From contig CAJNDS010000757.1 in the NCBI GenBank assembly GCA_905221605.1, forward strand, positions 323,001-387,000: a stretch of DNA of 64,000 nt, written 5' to 3'. The notes beneath the pieces are model-generated. The model saw nothing but the letters and a program-made list of their open reading frames with translations. It ran no database searches and was not told the DNA's origin. Positions 1 to 12,600 of this stretch are shown here, piece by piece. This DNA is from Symbiodinium natans (Eukaryota > Sar > Dinophyceae > Suessiales > Symbiodiniaceae). Both the position numbers and the translations under genes were made by a program. Positions within the stretch are counted from its first letter, which is position 1; each line of letters starts with the position of its first letter.

Positions 1-850
1 TTTGCAAGCCTTACTGCCTAATCCCTAGACCCTGAAACCCTAAATCCCAAACCCCCTTTTCAGTTGGGTTAGGTTCCCCATCTGCTTCGAATTCAAGAGC
101 ATTTTTTATGTTAAATGTGTTAGGGGCTCCACTATCCTTTGTAGGCAAACTTTATTGGCTTCTGGATGGCCGCTTGAAAGGGCCTAAGCCGGGTGCGGGA
201 AAGTTGCCTAGGAGTTTCCGGCCTAAGACCCGAATACTCCCGAACCCCGGCCCTTCTCCACAAGGGATGTGCCCCTAAGATGGTTCCCTTCATATACTCC
301 GAATGTGGCCCTTCGATTCCCTTAAAGGGGCCCCCTAAACCCAAGGGTACGACCTTAGGGGTCCAAGGCAGAATCCCATGACTTTGAGCAAGAGGTTCCC
401 AGCACGATTGGCGGGTTTAGGGTTTATGGTTTAGGGTATTCAGAGCAACGGAAAGGAACCAAGAGGGACATGCAGGCTCTCCCTACATCAGCCCCAATTC
501 CTCACTTTAAGAGCTGATGGGTGCCAAAACGGGTCTATGGTTTGGAGCAGGCCCCGCTTTCAGGCCCTTGAATAAACCCGCAGGTGTAAAGGGGAAAATG
601 TGGGTGGTGTTTAGGATTAGGGTTTAGGGTTCATGGTGGGTACTCTGCACCGAAGAACGTAGTTCTTGAAGCTCACGCCCTTGGAGCAAGCGCCGACTCT
701 AGACACCTTACCGGGGCTGAGGGACATGTTTAAAGTTCTATTGGCCCTCAACCTCAAACCCTAAATGCTAGTTCAGGGTTGAAGGGTTTCGAGTAGTAGT
801 AATATAACTTACAAGCATGTCTTTCATTAGAATAGTACATATACAGATAT
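1..850. other. degenerate telomere-like DNA, no gene recognised
   Basis: Holds scattered decayed CCCTAAA/TTTAGGG units and a weak inverted repeat (CCCCTAAG near 271, CTTAGGGG near 355) resembling the fold-back elements seen later. Short open frames around 132-381 lack exon signals or recognisable motifs. Confidence 0.6.
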
Positions 851-881
851 ATGTATACATATAAAAGTAGTAATATAGCAA

Positions 882-940
882 TTATATATATATATATATA
901 TGAGAGAGCAACCTTTCGGGTCTATTTAGCTCCTTCCTTT
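882..940 (+). repeat. (TA)n microsatellite with conserved 3' flank, copy 1
   Basis: A (TA)n run is followed by TGAGAGAGCAACCTTTCGGG and then TCTATTTAGCTC. A related flank adjoins (TA)n at 6406-6460 (same strand) and 9470-9515 (opposite strand). Confidence 0.7.
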
Positions 941-1563
941 GTTTTAATAAGTGAAATTAAATTAAATTAGTTAAATTATTTAAATTATTTAATTGACTCC
1001 CATTAAATAATTTAAAAAATTTAAAAAATTTAAATAAGCAAAATTATTTAAATTATTTAATTTATTTAATTGCCTCCCATTAAATAATTTAAATAATTAA
1101 CATAATTTAAATAAGCAAAATTTTTTAAATTATTTAATTTATTTAATTGACCCCGATTAAATAATTTAAATAATTTAAATAATTTAAATAAGCAAAATTA
1201 ATTAAATTATTTAATTGACTTTAATTGACCCCTATTAAAGAAATTAAATAATTTAAATAATTTCTGGCTGGTCTGGAAAGTTTCCTGAATTAAATTTATT
1301 CAAATTATTTAATTTATTTAAATTATTTAAATTATTTAATTGACCCCTATTAAATAATTTAAATAATTAAAATAATTTAAATAAGCAAAAATTATTTAAA
1401 TTATTTAATTGACTCCCATTAAATAATTTAAATAATTAAAATAATTTAAATAAGCAAAATTATTTAAATTATTTAATTTATTTAATTGACCTCTATTAAA
1501 TAATTTAAATAATTTAAATAATTTAAATAATTTAAATAATTTAAATAATTTAAATAAATTTAA

Positions 1564-1705
1564 TTCCGGGAACTTTCCAGACCAACCAGCAAAACAATTA
1601 AATAATTTAAATCCGACAGCTCAATTAAATGATTTAATTAAACTGCGGGATTTAAATTATTTTATTGATTTTTTTTTCTGGCTGGTCTGGAAAGTTTCCT
1701 GAATT
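1564..1705. repeat. 140-bp palindromic module, copy 1
   Basis: Left arm starts TTCCGGGAACTTTCCAGACC and the right arm ends GGTCTGGAAAGTTTCCTGAA, its near reverse complement. The interior arms (CAATTAAATAATTTAAATCC and GGATTTAAATTATTTTATTG) also pair. An isolated right arm occurs at 1261-1291. Confidence 0.88.
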
Positions 1706-2027
1706 AAATTTATTCAAATTATTTAATTTATTTAAATTATTTAAAATATTTAATTGATCCCTATTAAATAATTTAAATAATTAAAATAATTTAAATAAGC
1801 AAAAATTATTTAAATTATTTAAGTTATTTAATTGACTCCCATTAAATAATTTAAATAATTGAAATAATTTAAATAAGCAAAATTATTTAAATTATTTAAT
1901 TTATTTAATTGCCTCCCATTAAATAATTTAAATAATTTAAATAAGCAAAATTATTTAAATTATTTAATTTATTTAATTGACCCCTATTAAATAATTTAAA
2001 TAATTTAAATAATTTAAATAAATTTAA

Positions 2028-2167
2028 TTCCGGGAACTTTCCAGGCCAACCAGCAAAACAATTAAATAATTTAAATCCGACAGCTCAATTAAATAATTTA
2101 ATTAAACTGCGGGATTTAAATTATTTAATTGATTTTTTTCTGGCTGGTCTGGAAAGTTTCCTGAATT
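2028..2167. repeat. 140-bp palindromic module, copy 2
   Basis: Same fold-back unit as at 1564, with the GGCCAACCAGC variant in the left arm. Confidence 0.88.
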
Positions 2168-2508
2168 AAATTTATTTAAATTATTTAATTTATTTAAATT
2201 ATTTAAATTAGTTAATTGACCCCTATTAAATAATTTAAATAATTTAAAAAAATTTATATAAGCAAAAATTATTTAAATTATTTAAATTATTTAATTGGCT
2301 CCCATTAAATAATTTAAATAATTAAAATAATTTAAATAAGCAAAATTGTTTAAATTATTTAATTTATTTAATTGCTTCCCATTAAATAATTTAAATAATT
2401 TAAACAATTTAAATAAGCAAAATTATTTAAATTATTTAATTTATTTAATTGACCCCTATTAAATAATTTAAATAATTTAAATAATTTAAATAATTTAAAT
2501 AAATTTAA

Positions 2509-2649
2509 TTCCGGGAACTTTCCAGGCCAACCAGCAAAACAATTAAATAATTTAAATCCGACAGCTCAATTAAATAATTTAATTAAACTGCGGGATTTAA
2601 ATTATTTAATTGTTTTTTTTTCTGGCTGGTCTGGAAAGTTTCCTGAATT
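2509..2649. repeat. 140-bp palindromic module, copy 3
   Basis: Same fold-back unit; the T-run before TCTGGCTGG in the right arm has a slightly different length. Confidence 0.88.
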
Positions 2650-3151
2650 AAATTTGTTTAAATTATTTAATTTATTTAAATTATTTAAATTATTTAATTG
2701 ATCCCTATTAAATAATTAAAATAATTAAAATAATTTAATTAGCAAAAATTATTTAAATTATTTAAATTATTTAATTGACTCCCATTAAATAATTTAAATA
2801 ATTAAAATAATTTAAATAAGCAAAATTATTTAAATTATTTAATTTATTTAATTGCCTCCCATTAAATAATTTAAATAAGTAAAAAAATTTAAATAAGCAA
2901 AATTATTTAAATTATTTAATTTATTTAATTGCCTCCCATTAAATATTTTAAATAATTTAAATAATTTAAATAAGCAAAATTATTTGAATTATTTAATTCA
3001 TTTAATTGACCCCTATTAAATAATTCAAATAATTTAAATAATTTAAATAATTTAGATAAGCAAAATTATTTAAATTATTTGATTTATTTAATTGACCCCT
3101 ATGAAATAATTCAAATAATTTAAATAATTTAAATAATTTAAATAAGTTTAA

Positions 3152-3291
3152 TTCCGGGAACTTTCCAGGCCAACCAGCAAAGCAATTAAATAATTTAAAT
3201 CCGACAGCTCAATTAAATGATTTAATTAAACTGCGGGATTTAAATTATTTAATTGATTTTTTTCTGGCTGGTCTGGAAAGTTTCCTGAATT
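3152..3291. repeat. 140-bp palindromic module, copy 4
   Basis: Same fold-back unit; carries CAGCAAAG instead of CAGCAAAA, shared with copy 6. Confidence 0.88.
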
Positions 3292-3649
3292 AAATTTATT
3301 TAAATTTTTTAATTTATTTAAATTATTTAAATTATTTAATTGACCCCTATTAAATAATTTAAATAATTAAAAAAATTTATATAAGCAAAAATTATTTAAA
3401 TTATTTAAATTATTTAATTGGCTCCCATTAAATAATTTAAATAATTGAAATAATTTAAATAAGCAAGATTATTTAAATTATTTAATTTATTTAATTGCCT
3501 CCCATTAAATAATTTAAATAATTTAAACAATTTAAATAAGCAAAATTATTTAAATTACTTAATTTATTTAATTGACCCCTATTAAATAATTTAAATAATT
3601 TAAATAATTTAAATAATTTAAATAATTTAAATAATTTAAATAAATTTAA

Positions 3650-3790
3650 TTCCGGGAACTTTCCAGGCCAACCAGCAAAACAATTAAATAATTTAAGTCC
3701 GACAGCTCAATTAAATAATTTAATTAAACTGCGGGATTTAAATTATTTAATTGTTTTTTTTTCTGGCTGGTCTGGAAAGTTTCCTGAATT
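3650..3790. repeat. 140-bp palindromic module, copy 5
   Basis: Same fold-back unit; one substitution (TTTAAGTCC) in the inner arm. Confidence 0.88.
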
Positions 3791-4266
3791 AAATTTATTT
3801 AAATTATTTAATTTATTTAAATTATTTAAATTATTTAATTGATCCCTATTAAATAATTTAAATAATTAAAATAATTTAAATAAGCAAAAGTTATTTAAAT
3901 TATTTAAATTATTTAATTGACTCCCATTAAATAATTTAAATAATTAAAATAATTTAAATAAGCAAAATTATTTAAATTATTTAATTTATTTAATTGCCTC
4001 CCATTAAATAATTTAAATAATTTAAATAAGCAAAATTATTTAAATTATTTAATTTATTTAATTGCCTCCCATTAAATAATTTAAATAATTTAAATAATTT
4101 AAATAAGCAAAATTATTCAAATTATTTAATTCATTTAATTGACCCCTATTAAATAATTTAAATAATTTAAATAATTTAAATAATTTAGATAAGCAAAATT
4201 ATTTAAATTATTTGATTTATTTAATTGACCCCTATTAAATAATTTAAATAATTTAAATAAATTTAA

Positions 4267-4406
4267 TTCCGGGAACTTTCCAGGCCAACCAGCAAAGCAA
4301 TTAAATAATTTAAATCCGACAGCTCAATTAAATGATTTAATTAAACTGCGGGATTTAAATTATTTAATTGATTTTTTTCTGGCTGGTCTGGAAAGTTTCC
4401 TGAATT
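4267..4406. repeat. 140-bp palindromic module, copy 6
   Basis: Same fold-back unit. A decayed left arm alone (TTCTGGGGCCTTTCCAGACC) appears at about 4675, where the satellite ends. Confidence 0.88.
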
Positions 4407-4680
4407 AAATTTATTTAAATTATTTGATTTATTCAAATTGTTTAAATTATTTAATTGACCCCTATTAAATAATTTAAATAATTAACATAATTTAAATAAG
4501 CAAAAATTATTTAAATTATTTAAATTATTTAATTGCCTCCCATTAAATAATTTAAATAATTTAAATAATTTAAATAAGCATAAGCAAGATTATTTAAATT
4601 ATTTAATTTATTTAATTGACCCTATTAAATAATTTAAATAATTTAAATAATTTAAATAATTTAAATAAATTTAATTCTGG

Positions 4681-4786
4681 GGCCTTTCCAGACCAGTCAC
4701 CAGACCCCTCTCCCCCTCCCCGCAGCTACCCCCCCCCCCCCCCGGCTGAGAACTGGGGCTGGGCCAGGGCCGGAGGGGGTGAGGGC
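4681..4786. other. GC-rich segment at the edge of the assembly gap
   Basis: Abrupt switch from the AT satellite to C-runs and GC-rich DNA that ends in the N gap. Nothing codable is recognised. Confidence 0.6.
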
Positions 4787-4886
4787 NNNNNNNNNNNNNN
4801 NNNNNNNNNNNNNNNNNNNNNNNNNNNNNNNNNNNNNNNNNNNNNNNNNNNNNNNNNNNNNNNNNNNNNNNNNNNNNNNNNNNNNN
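4787..4886. other. assembly gap of exactly 100 N
   Basis: One hundred N between the AT satellite and the 58-bp satellite; a round number typical of a scaffold placeholder of unknown true size. Confidence 0.98.
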
Positions 4887-6340
4887 AAAACCACAAATCG
4901 CAAGCAGTGTCCCCCATAGTTTTTGTTGAAAGCGTATTCTGCAAAGTTACATATCGCAAGCAGTGTCCCCCTTAGTTTCTTTTGCTGCAAGAAGAGGATG
5001 TCCCACAATCACAAGTCGCAAGCAGTGTTCCCCTTAGTTTGTTACGGAATGGACATTGAGCAATCGCAAGCAGTGTCCCCATGAGAATTTGTTGATAGAA
5101 TTCCAAAATCACAAATCGCAAGCAGCGTCCCCCATAGTTTTTTGCTGAATGAAGAACTATCCAAACTCCTAAATCGCAAGCAGTGTCCCCTAATTTTTTT
5201 GCTGCAAGAAGATGCCCCAAAATCAAAAACCGCAAGCAGTGTCCCCCTTGGTTTTTGCTGAAAGAAGATGTCCCAAAATCACAAATCGCAAGCAGGGTCC
5301 CCGCTTAGTTTTTGTTGCTGCAAGAAGATGCCCCCCAAATCACAAATCCCAAGCAGTGTCCACCCATAGTCCTTTTTGCTGAAAGAATATATCCCAAATT
5401 CACAAATCGCAAGCAGTGTCACCCTTATTTTTTTGCTGTAAGGAAAATGGTCCCAAGTCACAAATCGCAAGCAGTGTGCCCGGCGTGCCCCATATTTTTC
5501 CTCTAAGCCTATGTACCAAAACCAAGTCGCAAGCAGTGTCCCTCTTAGTTTTTTCTACAAGAGTATGTGCCAAACTCGCAAATGGCAAGCAGTGTCCCCT
5601 GAAAGAAGATGTCCCAAAATCACAAATCGCAAGCAGTGTCCCCCATATATAGTTTTTTTTGAAGGAGTATTCTCCAAAGTTACAAATCGCAAGCAGTGTC
5701 CCCCTTAGTTTGTTTTTGCTGCAAGAAGAGGATGTCCCACAATCACAAATCGCAAGTAGTGTCCCCCTTAGTTTGTTACGGAATGTAATGGATACGTCCC
5801 CATGAGATTTTGTTGAAAGAATTCCAAAAACACAAATCGCAAGCGATGTCCCCAATAGTTTTTGCTGAATGAAGAACTATCCAAACTCCTAAATCGCAAA
5901 CAGTGTCACCCTCAGTTTTCTTGCTGAAAGAGTATGTGCTAAAATCACAAATCGCAAGCCGTGTTCCCCATAGTTTTTTGCTGAATGAAGAACTATCCAA
6001 ACTCATAAATCGCAAGCAGTGTCCCCCTTAGTTTTTATGCTGCAAGAAGATGTCCCAAAATCACAAATCGCAAGCAGTGTCCCCAATAAGTTTAATCCTG
6101 AAAGTATATATGCCAAAATCACAAATCGCAAGCAGTGTCCCCCCTTAGTTTTCTTCTGAATTCACAAATCGCAAGCAGTGTCCCCCGTAGTTTTTTTGTT
6201 GAAAGAAGATGTCCCAAAATCACAGATCGCCAGCAGTGTCCCCGTTAGTTGCTACGGAATATATCAACAATTGACAAGTCGCAAGCAGAGTCCACACATG
6301 TTTTGTTGTAAGAACCTATCCAAAATGTCAAATGGCAAAG
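4887..6340. repeat. satellite of roughly 58-bp units, about 25 copies
   Basis: The most conserved part is CACAAATCGCAAGCAGTGTC followed by CCCCTTAGTTTTTGCTGAA. Unit length varies from about 40 to 62 bp because the second half is indel-rich. Open frames through it (for example 5400-5855 minus) are repeat translations, not genes. Confidence 0.92.
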
Positions 6341-6405
6341 GCACGTGCGCTACTGTCTCAATGAAATTACGTAATTGAGCACATATAGACTAGGAAGTAA
6401 AAACA

Positions 6406-6460
6406 TTATATATATATATATATGAACGAGCAGCCTTTCGGTCCATTTCGCTCATGTGTT
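6406..6460 (+). repeat. (TA)n microsatellite with conserved flank, copy 2
   Basis: (TA)n then TGAACGAGCAGCCTTTCGGT and CCATTTCGCTC, related to 882-940. Confidence 0.7.
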
Positions 6461-9400
6461 TTGTTTAATGCTGGAGGGCTAGGTGCTGGGTGTTTTCGGG
6501 CTGTGGGTTGGCACGAATGGGTAAAAGTCTGAAGCTGCAACGCGAACCCATGAAATGAAACTCGGGCGGAGTGTTTTCGCTGTTTAGCTTGCCAGCGCCC
6601 CTCATCGATCCAAGTGTTATAGATAAATGAAGAACACAAGTTCGAAAAGACATAGGCAAGCAGCGTGCAAGAACAGCAACGTGAACAGTTATCATGACCA
6701 CAAAACCACGAATTCGTTTTCAGAATAGCAGTGTAGGATTTTTTGCTCGTGTCATGGATCCATGAGCAAACCGCATTTTAAATGTAGGCAAGCAGCACGC
6801 AAAGAAAGCAAAGCAAAGCGAAAGCCAAAAACAACAATGCAAGTCCAAAAGACAAGATAAAATAGGACGTCGGATTATTCGGCATGTGCATCTTTAAAGT
6901 TTTTTGACAATATACATATACGAGCGTTTGATAGGAATGAAACAAACGCAACGAAAGAGACCCCAAAAGTCCCGGCTATGTCCCGGCTATTTTGTATAGT
7001 GTAGTGTAGTATAGAGTTTCTGGTAGTTTTAGCATTCGTGTTAGTACTATTATTGGTCTTGGTCTTGGTGCTGGTACCTAGTCTGGCAGCGGTAAAGTAT
7101 TCGTGTAGTATCAGCATAGTACTCGTATGGTATCGAGGAAAAGTCACAGCGTCCTTGCAAGGGCCTTGCTTTCGGATCGCGCTAACACAAAATATAATGA
7201 ACATGAGCAATGCCAGCACTGCTAAGAACGCTATTGATATGAACAGTAAACATGGTGATATTGTTATGCGGATTCATTACTTTATACCGTTGCCTGGTGA
7301 CTAAATGGTTTTCTCATTGTTCTTTGCTTGCACAAGCAAAAATTCTTAGTTCCTATTGATTTAATGTACGGTTGCCCAGTGATTCAGTTCCTACGTATTG
7401 TGGGTCACAACGCTCCCTACACCATGTGCTTGTATAAAAATATGTACTTGGTTCTCGCAACACTCATTGATATCATATACAGTTTCCCAGTGATTTCTTG
7501 AGTTTTTCTACTATCCCTATGTGGCGTATGCCACAGCATTCCCTACACCATGTGCTCGTAAATTTACCTGGTTCCACACCACATACTGATTTAATATACG
7601 GTGGCCTAGTTATTTCATAGTCTTCTCACTGTTCCTATGTGGTGTCGGTCAACAAATGACCTACACCATGTGTTTGTGTGACGAAATTTATTTGGTTCCT
7701 ACAACACTCATTGATGTCATAGAGAGCCCCCGAGTGATTTCTTGCTGTTATCACTATCGCTCTGCGGCGTGGGCCACAAAGTTCCCTGCACCACGTACTT
7801 CTAGAAAAATTATGAGTTTACTTGGTTTCTAAATCACTCATTGGTTTGCACGGTTGCCCGAAAGAGTCTCTAGAATACCAAAACCCAAAGTCTTCCAAAA
7901 TAAGCCGAAAGGATCACCGGAAAAGCCCTGGAAGGCTTGTGCTAGAGTATTCCAGAATCGCTGAAGCGCGCAGCCGTAGAGTATCCTCGTAAAGTCCCTA
8001 GAGCGCACAAGACCAAACTATGCCCAAAGAGTCACTGGAGTACTAACCGCAAACCATCCTGCAGCTAAAATGCAGCTCAAGAAGTAAACCTTTCTTCATG
8101 TTTATAGGAATGGTCCCAATACTACTAATATCAGTAGCGTGATACTAGTATTATATTCAGCAATGTTCGGTATAGTAGGCGTATTAGCTTACTAGCATGA
8201 TCAATAGCATAACTAAAAGTAAATGACAAGAAATTGCAATTCCAGTTACAACATTACCAAGCTTACTAGTGTCATAAATTGTATTAGGCTTGCTAGCACT
8301 CATGTTACTCGCATTAATCATATTACTAATTGATCTCATATTATAATCTTATCGGACTAATCATGCCACAGGGGCTAATGACGCTATGGTACTATTGTTA
8401 GTGACATTGTTGAGTTTCCCAGTGGTGGGCTAAAAAACATTGCTCACAACACTGATGTTGCACCCTCTTTAGACCTGCCCCCCCCCCCCCTTTCTTGTTC
8501 CTGTTTACACTGTCCACGGGATATATATGAATTTATTTGAGAGGAGTTAGGATAAGTTTACAGGGCAGCGATGCCCAGCAATCCTTTAAAGGCGCGCCGC
8601 GTGGAATTTTCTTACGGCGCCCGGACGGTTTGCCTTTATTCAGGATCCCAACGCGCGCCCCCAAACCCAAACAGTCGGAGTGTCCTGAACAGCCCGGCCA
8701 TTTTTGACTTTGTTCAGGAGGCCCCTACTAAAGAGTGTGGAACATTAATAGTACTCGCACTAGTCATATGGCTAATCTCGACAGATAGTGCAGTTTCGTA
8801 GTAGACTTGTCAAAAGACATATGCACTACCAGCAAGATTAGGATGATTAGGATTGTCGTGATGTTAGTGTTAATTAGCAATCCTGCCAACGCACTGCAAT
8901 GTTATTTGGTGATATTGAAGTCACGAACTGTCAAATTGGGAGCATAAGATGTGTCAAACTTATGCTTAGCACAAGTAATCCTCGACTTCGAATGTTCCGC
9001 ACAACACGCCATGCTTTTTGCTTATATTGACAGCTCGCGCTAGGACTAGTACTTATATTGCGAACATTACCAATAGTACTCACATAAGTCATAATATGTT
9101 CATAATGTTAGTTGTGCTTCCAATGCTAGGAACACCAGTAAGCATACTATTGCCATCGCATCAGCATTATAAAGATCACAAACACTAATAAGTGAACAAG
9201 CCGCAGATGAAAACAAAGAAAGCTGCAGAAAACAAGTGCATTTAAGATATGCAACACCGGTGTGGAGGGTTGATCGTTTTGTTGCATCCAAACGGATAAA
9301 TAAGTTAGATGTGCGACTTGTCTAAAACACAAGCATCAACAGTAATGGTATCCACAGACACAAGGCGAAGTTGACTCTCAAGTAGAACTTATGGTTCCTA

Positions 9401-9469
9401 CAAAAGTATAAATATACACTTACATACTAAATTGTTTATATTCCGTATTTAAAGCGAAAAGAAAAACTC
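6461..9469. other. 3-kb island without telomere-like repeats, no gene recognised
   Basis: Base composition is moderate and TTTAGGG units are absent, unlike the rest of the window. It contains a decayed 123-bp tandem repeat and stretches rich in TAGTA/ACTAG-like words (7017-7140, 8100-8420, 8740-9100). Open frames of up to 114 codons lack recognisable motifs. It may be an old insertion bounded by inverted (TA)n-linked motifs. Confidence 0.5.
7281..7865. repeat. degenerate tandem repeat, period about 123 bp, five units
   Basis: The word CTACACCATGTG or a variant recurs at 7417, 7543, 7661 and 7786; each is followed by TTGGTTC, CACTCATTGAT and a CAGTGATTTC-like block. Units are strongly diverged. 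Confidence 0.75.
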
Positions 9470-9515
9470 TATGCTAAATAAACCCTAAAGGTTCCGGGCT
9501 CATATATATATATAT
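9470..9515 (-). repeat. (TA)n microsatellite with conserved flank, inverted copy 3
   Basis: The reverse complement reads TGAGCCCGGAACCTTTAGGG then TTTATTTAGC, matching 900-940 in opposite orientation. Confidence 0.6.
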
Positions 9516-9570
9516 ATGGTCCCCCCCCTCCCCTGGAGAATCTGATATCATGCACCGTACATCTGCCAAG

Positions 9571-9620
9571 GCACGCTCCTCCGTGCCATCCACGACCGTC
9601 GGGTCTCGGGCTTCCCTCCA
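9571..9620 (+). CDS. eEF3: eEF3-like exon 1: end of ABC1 Walker A
   Basis: Reads (S)TLLRAIHDRRVSGFPP, the segment just after GPNGCGK in eEF3. It enters at codon position 2 after an AG|G acceptor (ccaag|gc), so the intron splits the Walker A serine. Donor GCGCGC at 9621, phase 0. The first half of Walker A was not found upstream in the window. Confidence 0.8.
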
Positions 9621-12600
9621 GCGCGCGCCTCGCGTTTGGAGTCCCCTGAGCTCTTAGGGGTTTTAGGGCTTTTGGGGCTTTGAGGGTTGTTAAGGGTGTT
9701 TTGGGGCTCTTTTGTGTCTTTTGGGGTTTTCTTATTTTGGTTTTAGGCCAACGAACAGCAAATTTCCTTACAGGGTTCAGGAAGTAGGGTCGAGGGCTTA
9801 GGGTTTTTCAGACTTCCCCACAACCCCTCCCCCAAATTCCCGAAACCAACTTCCAATAAGGCATCCGAGTTGCGCACAGCCCTCGTTGAGCACGGCGCTT
9901 CCGCCTTAGAGGGGCCCGGCAGGCAGTCTTCAGGGTTCGGGGCTTAGGGCGTTTAGGGCGTTTTGGGTTTAGGGTTGAGGGTTTAGGACCATAAACGCTC
10001 AAGTCTTGAGGTTTTGGGGTCCTTTCTGAAAGTAAACACACACCGAAAAGGGTGCCCTTGTTGTCATAGATGGTTACTGGCCTACCAAAAGACAATAGCA
10101 CTCTCAATCTTCGGCTTAAAAAGCAGTATCATGCTAGTTAGGGAGGGGGGTATGTAAGGCGCAAAAGCGAGGGGGTGCAGGCCTCAGGCTCTTGGCTCTC
10201 TCCATCTCTGTCGCTCACTTTCGTTCTTTCTATCTTTCTTTCTATCTTTCTTTCTTCCTTTCTTTCTTCCTTTCTTTTCATTCTTTCCTTCTTGATTGCT
10301 TTCTTTCTGTCTTTCTTTCGGTCTTGCTTTCTTTCTTTCTTTCCTTCTTTCTTTCGCCACAGTAGCCGCAAAGTAGTCACCACAAGCCCCTGACAACCCC
10401 CAAGTTCTCAAAGGTCGGCGAGCGCGCCCCGGACTGCGACCAAACGCCGGTTGAGTTCCGGAGCTGCCATTCATGGGACTCCTGGGTTTACTATTTGCTA
10501 AAGAACCGCAAAAGAATATACAATATTCCCTATATTCCCATTAAGGAAGAATGATCGCTAGGGCCCAGGGTATGCCCTTATTCCTTGTTTTCAGGGTTTA
10601 GGTTTCCTTATAAGGCCCATTCAAGCAAGAAGGGTACCCTGTTTTTGGGTCTAGATAGAGTTTATAGAGCTTGTAGGGGTAATGCGGTCTATTGATCGTG
10701 TGTTTTTTGGGTGGTATTGGGATGACAGGGCTTATAGGGTTTGTGGGCTGATGGTTTATTTTTATTTACAGGGTTTGTAGGGTTTGTAGGGTTTCTGAGT
10801 GCACTGGCCACTCGAGGACGACGAAACGAAAAGCCAAATCGTAGATGATGCATATGCCCTTATTCCTTGTTTTCAGGGTTTGGGGTTTAGGGTTTAGGGC
10901 TACGATGATGCACTGGATGGGGCAGCAGTTTGCGCTTGCTTTCAGTGTGTATTGACAGCAAACCTATGCCCCGGGCTTTGAGGAAGGTACTGCCGCCTGA
11001 ACCCTAAACCCTAAATCCTTTGAGGGTTTCTGGCTGTTGGCCTTTGGGGCTTTAGGGGTTGCGGGTTATGGCCTGGGGTCTCGGGTGAAGGGTTCATGGC
11101 ACAGACGCCTCGTCAAAGGTCCTACCAGGGATAGGTTTCAGTTCGGGCTTAGGGTCGTTTGCCCCACGAACCTCCAGTTGCTGTGTTTTTTGTGGCTTGC
11201 TACCTTCGCATCTGTGCTACCATGAACCTTGCCCTAGAGCTCAAGACCTCGCGTCATTGCAAAATACCGTAAGGCTGTAAGAATTTTGTAGGAGAGCTTT
11301 CCATCAACAACCTACGCCCTAAACCCGACACCATCTAACTCTCAGTCCTCAACTCTAAACTATTATCTAACCCCTTAACCCTTAAACCTCCTCGAGCCCC
11401 CTTCGATTTTTTCGGGTTTAGGGTTTAGGGTTGTTTAAGGTTTAGGGTTTAGGGCAGGGTTTATGGCCGCCGCTTTGTGTTTAGGGTTATGCTTTTGGGC
11501 TGTCTGTCTGGTTTTCTCGGGGCTTCTAGGCTTCTTATGGGTGTTGAGGTTGCACTTTTTAGGCTGTTTAGTCAAGGTTTTCGTGCTTTAGGTTTGGGGT
11601 TTGGTCAGCCCTAAGCCCTAAACCCTAGACCCTAAACTCCAACCCTTAAACCCTAACGCAGAGCCCTTAGGTTCCTGATGGCCGACCCGGTGATCCGCAT
11701 GATACAGATCTCGGAGGCCGAGGCAGGCTCAGGGTTTAGGGTTTGGGGTTTAGGGTTTCGGATTTATAGTAGGGTTTAGGGCTTAAAAAGGGTTTGTTCA
11801 CAGCGTTTTCTCGGGTTTATTTCAGGGTCTCATGAAGGGTTCATACGGGTTTATTAAGTTTTTTTGAAACAACTTAATAAAGCTTAGGGAATTAGGGCTT
11901 ACAAGGCTCTTTAAGGAAGGGTTGGAAGGGTTTATTTCGGGTTGGTTGACGGTTTATAGGATCAGAGTTAGCTCGTATTCCCTATGGGGTTCTTTACTGG
12001 TGTGTAGGTATTTAGCGTCTTCAGTGTTTCGGGTTTAGAGCTTATAGGGCTTAGACTAGGTAAATTGGCATGTCCAAAAATAGCGGGTACCAAAATGGTA
12101 TTATAATCCTTAGTATAGGAACCCCCAAAAGGGTAACCTTTTTGTCGGAAACCCCCAAATCTTGGTAGCCCAGTGGTACCCACCCGGTCTCCTTTTTCTG
12201 GTTTAAGAGTCCCTTATAAAGTAACCAACCCCAAAAAAGAGTGCCCTTATTACAATATGGTTACTGGGCTACCAGGAAATCCTTAGCCCTAGAACCCGAG
12301 ACCGTGTGTGCCAGGTCGTCGCCCAGCTTTCCGCGCTGGGCTTTGCCCAGGGTGCCAGGCTCGCGTGCTCGCGCGCGTCAGCTTTTCTCGCCTTTTATCA
12401 TAAGGGTTTAGGGTTTAGGGTTTAGAGTTTAGGGTTTAGGGTTTGGGGTTTAGGGTTTAGGGTTTAGGGGTTTAGGCATCTATGATCTATAGGTTTGGTT
12501 CGCCAAGAGTGACCCTCGCTTTGGGGCTTTAGGGGTTTAGGGTTTAAGGGGCTTTAAACCCTAAACCCTAAACCCTAAACCCTAAACCCTAAACCCCCCG

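Larger units (their letters stand above)
950..4680. repeat. AT-rich satellite with higher-order structure
   Basis: Built from TTTAAATAATT-type 11-mers arranged in roughly 75-85 bp monomers marked by TTGACCCCTATTAAA or TTGCCTCCCATTAAA and AAGCAAAATT. Six palindromic modules interrupt it at intervals of about 464, 481, 643, 498 and 617 bp, giving an irregular higher-order repeat. No coding potential. Confidence 0.92.

Noticed and set aside
175-205. Walker A-like words (GPKPGAGK) upstream of exon 1
   Set aside because: One residue too many for a P-loop, poor flanking similarity, and it lies in decayed fold-back or telomeric sequence. It cannot be accepted as the missing ABC1 Walker A exon.
5400-5855. 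151-codon minus-strand open frame with repeated LLAIC-type peptides
   Set aside because: It is the 58-bp satellite read through; unit length is not constant in frame and no start or splice context supports a gene.
4887-6340. CRISPR-like array (constant 20-bp core with variable spacers)
   Set aside because: Eukaryotic context, spacers are themselves related, unit length irregular, no adjacent cas genes; it is a satellite.
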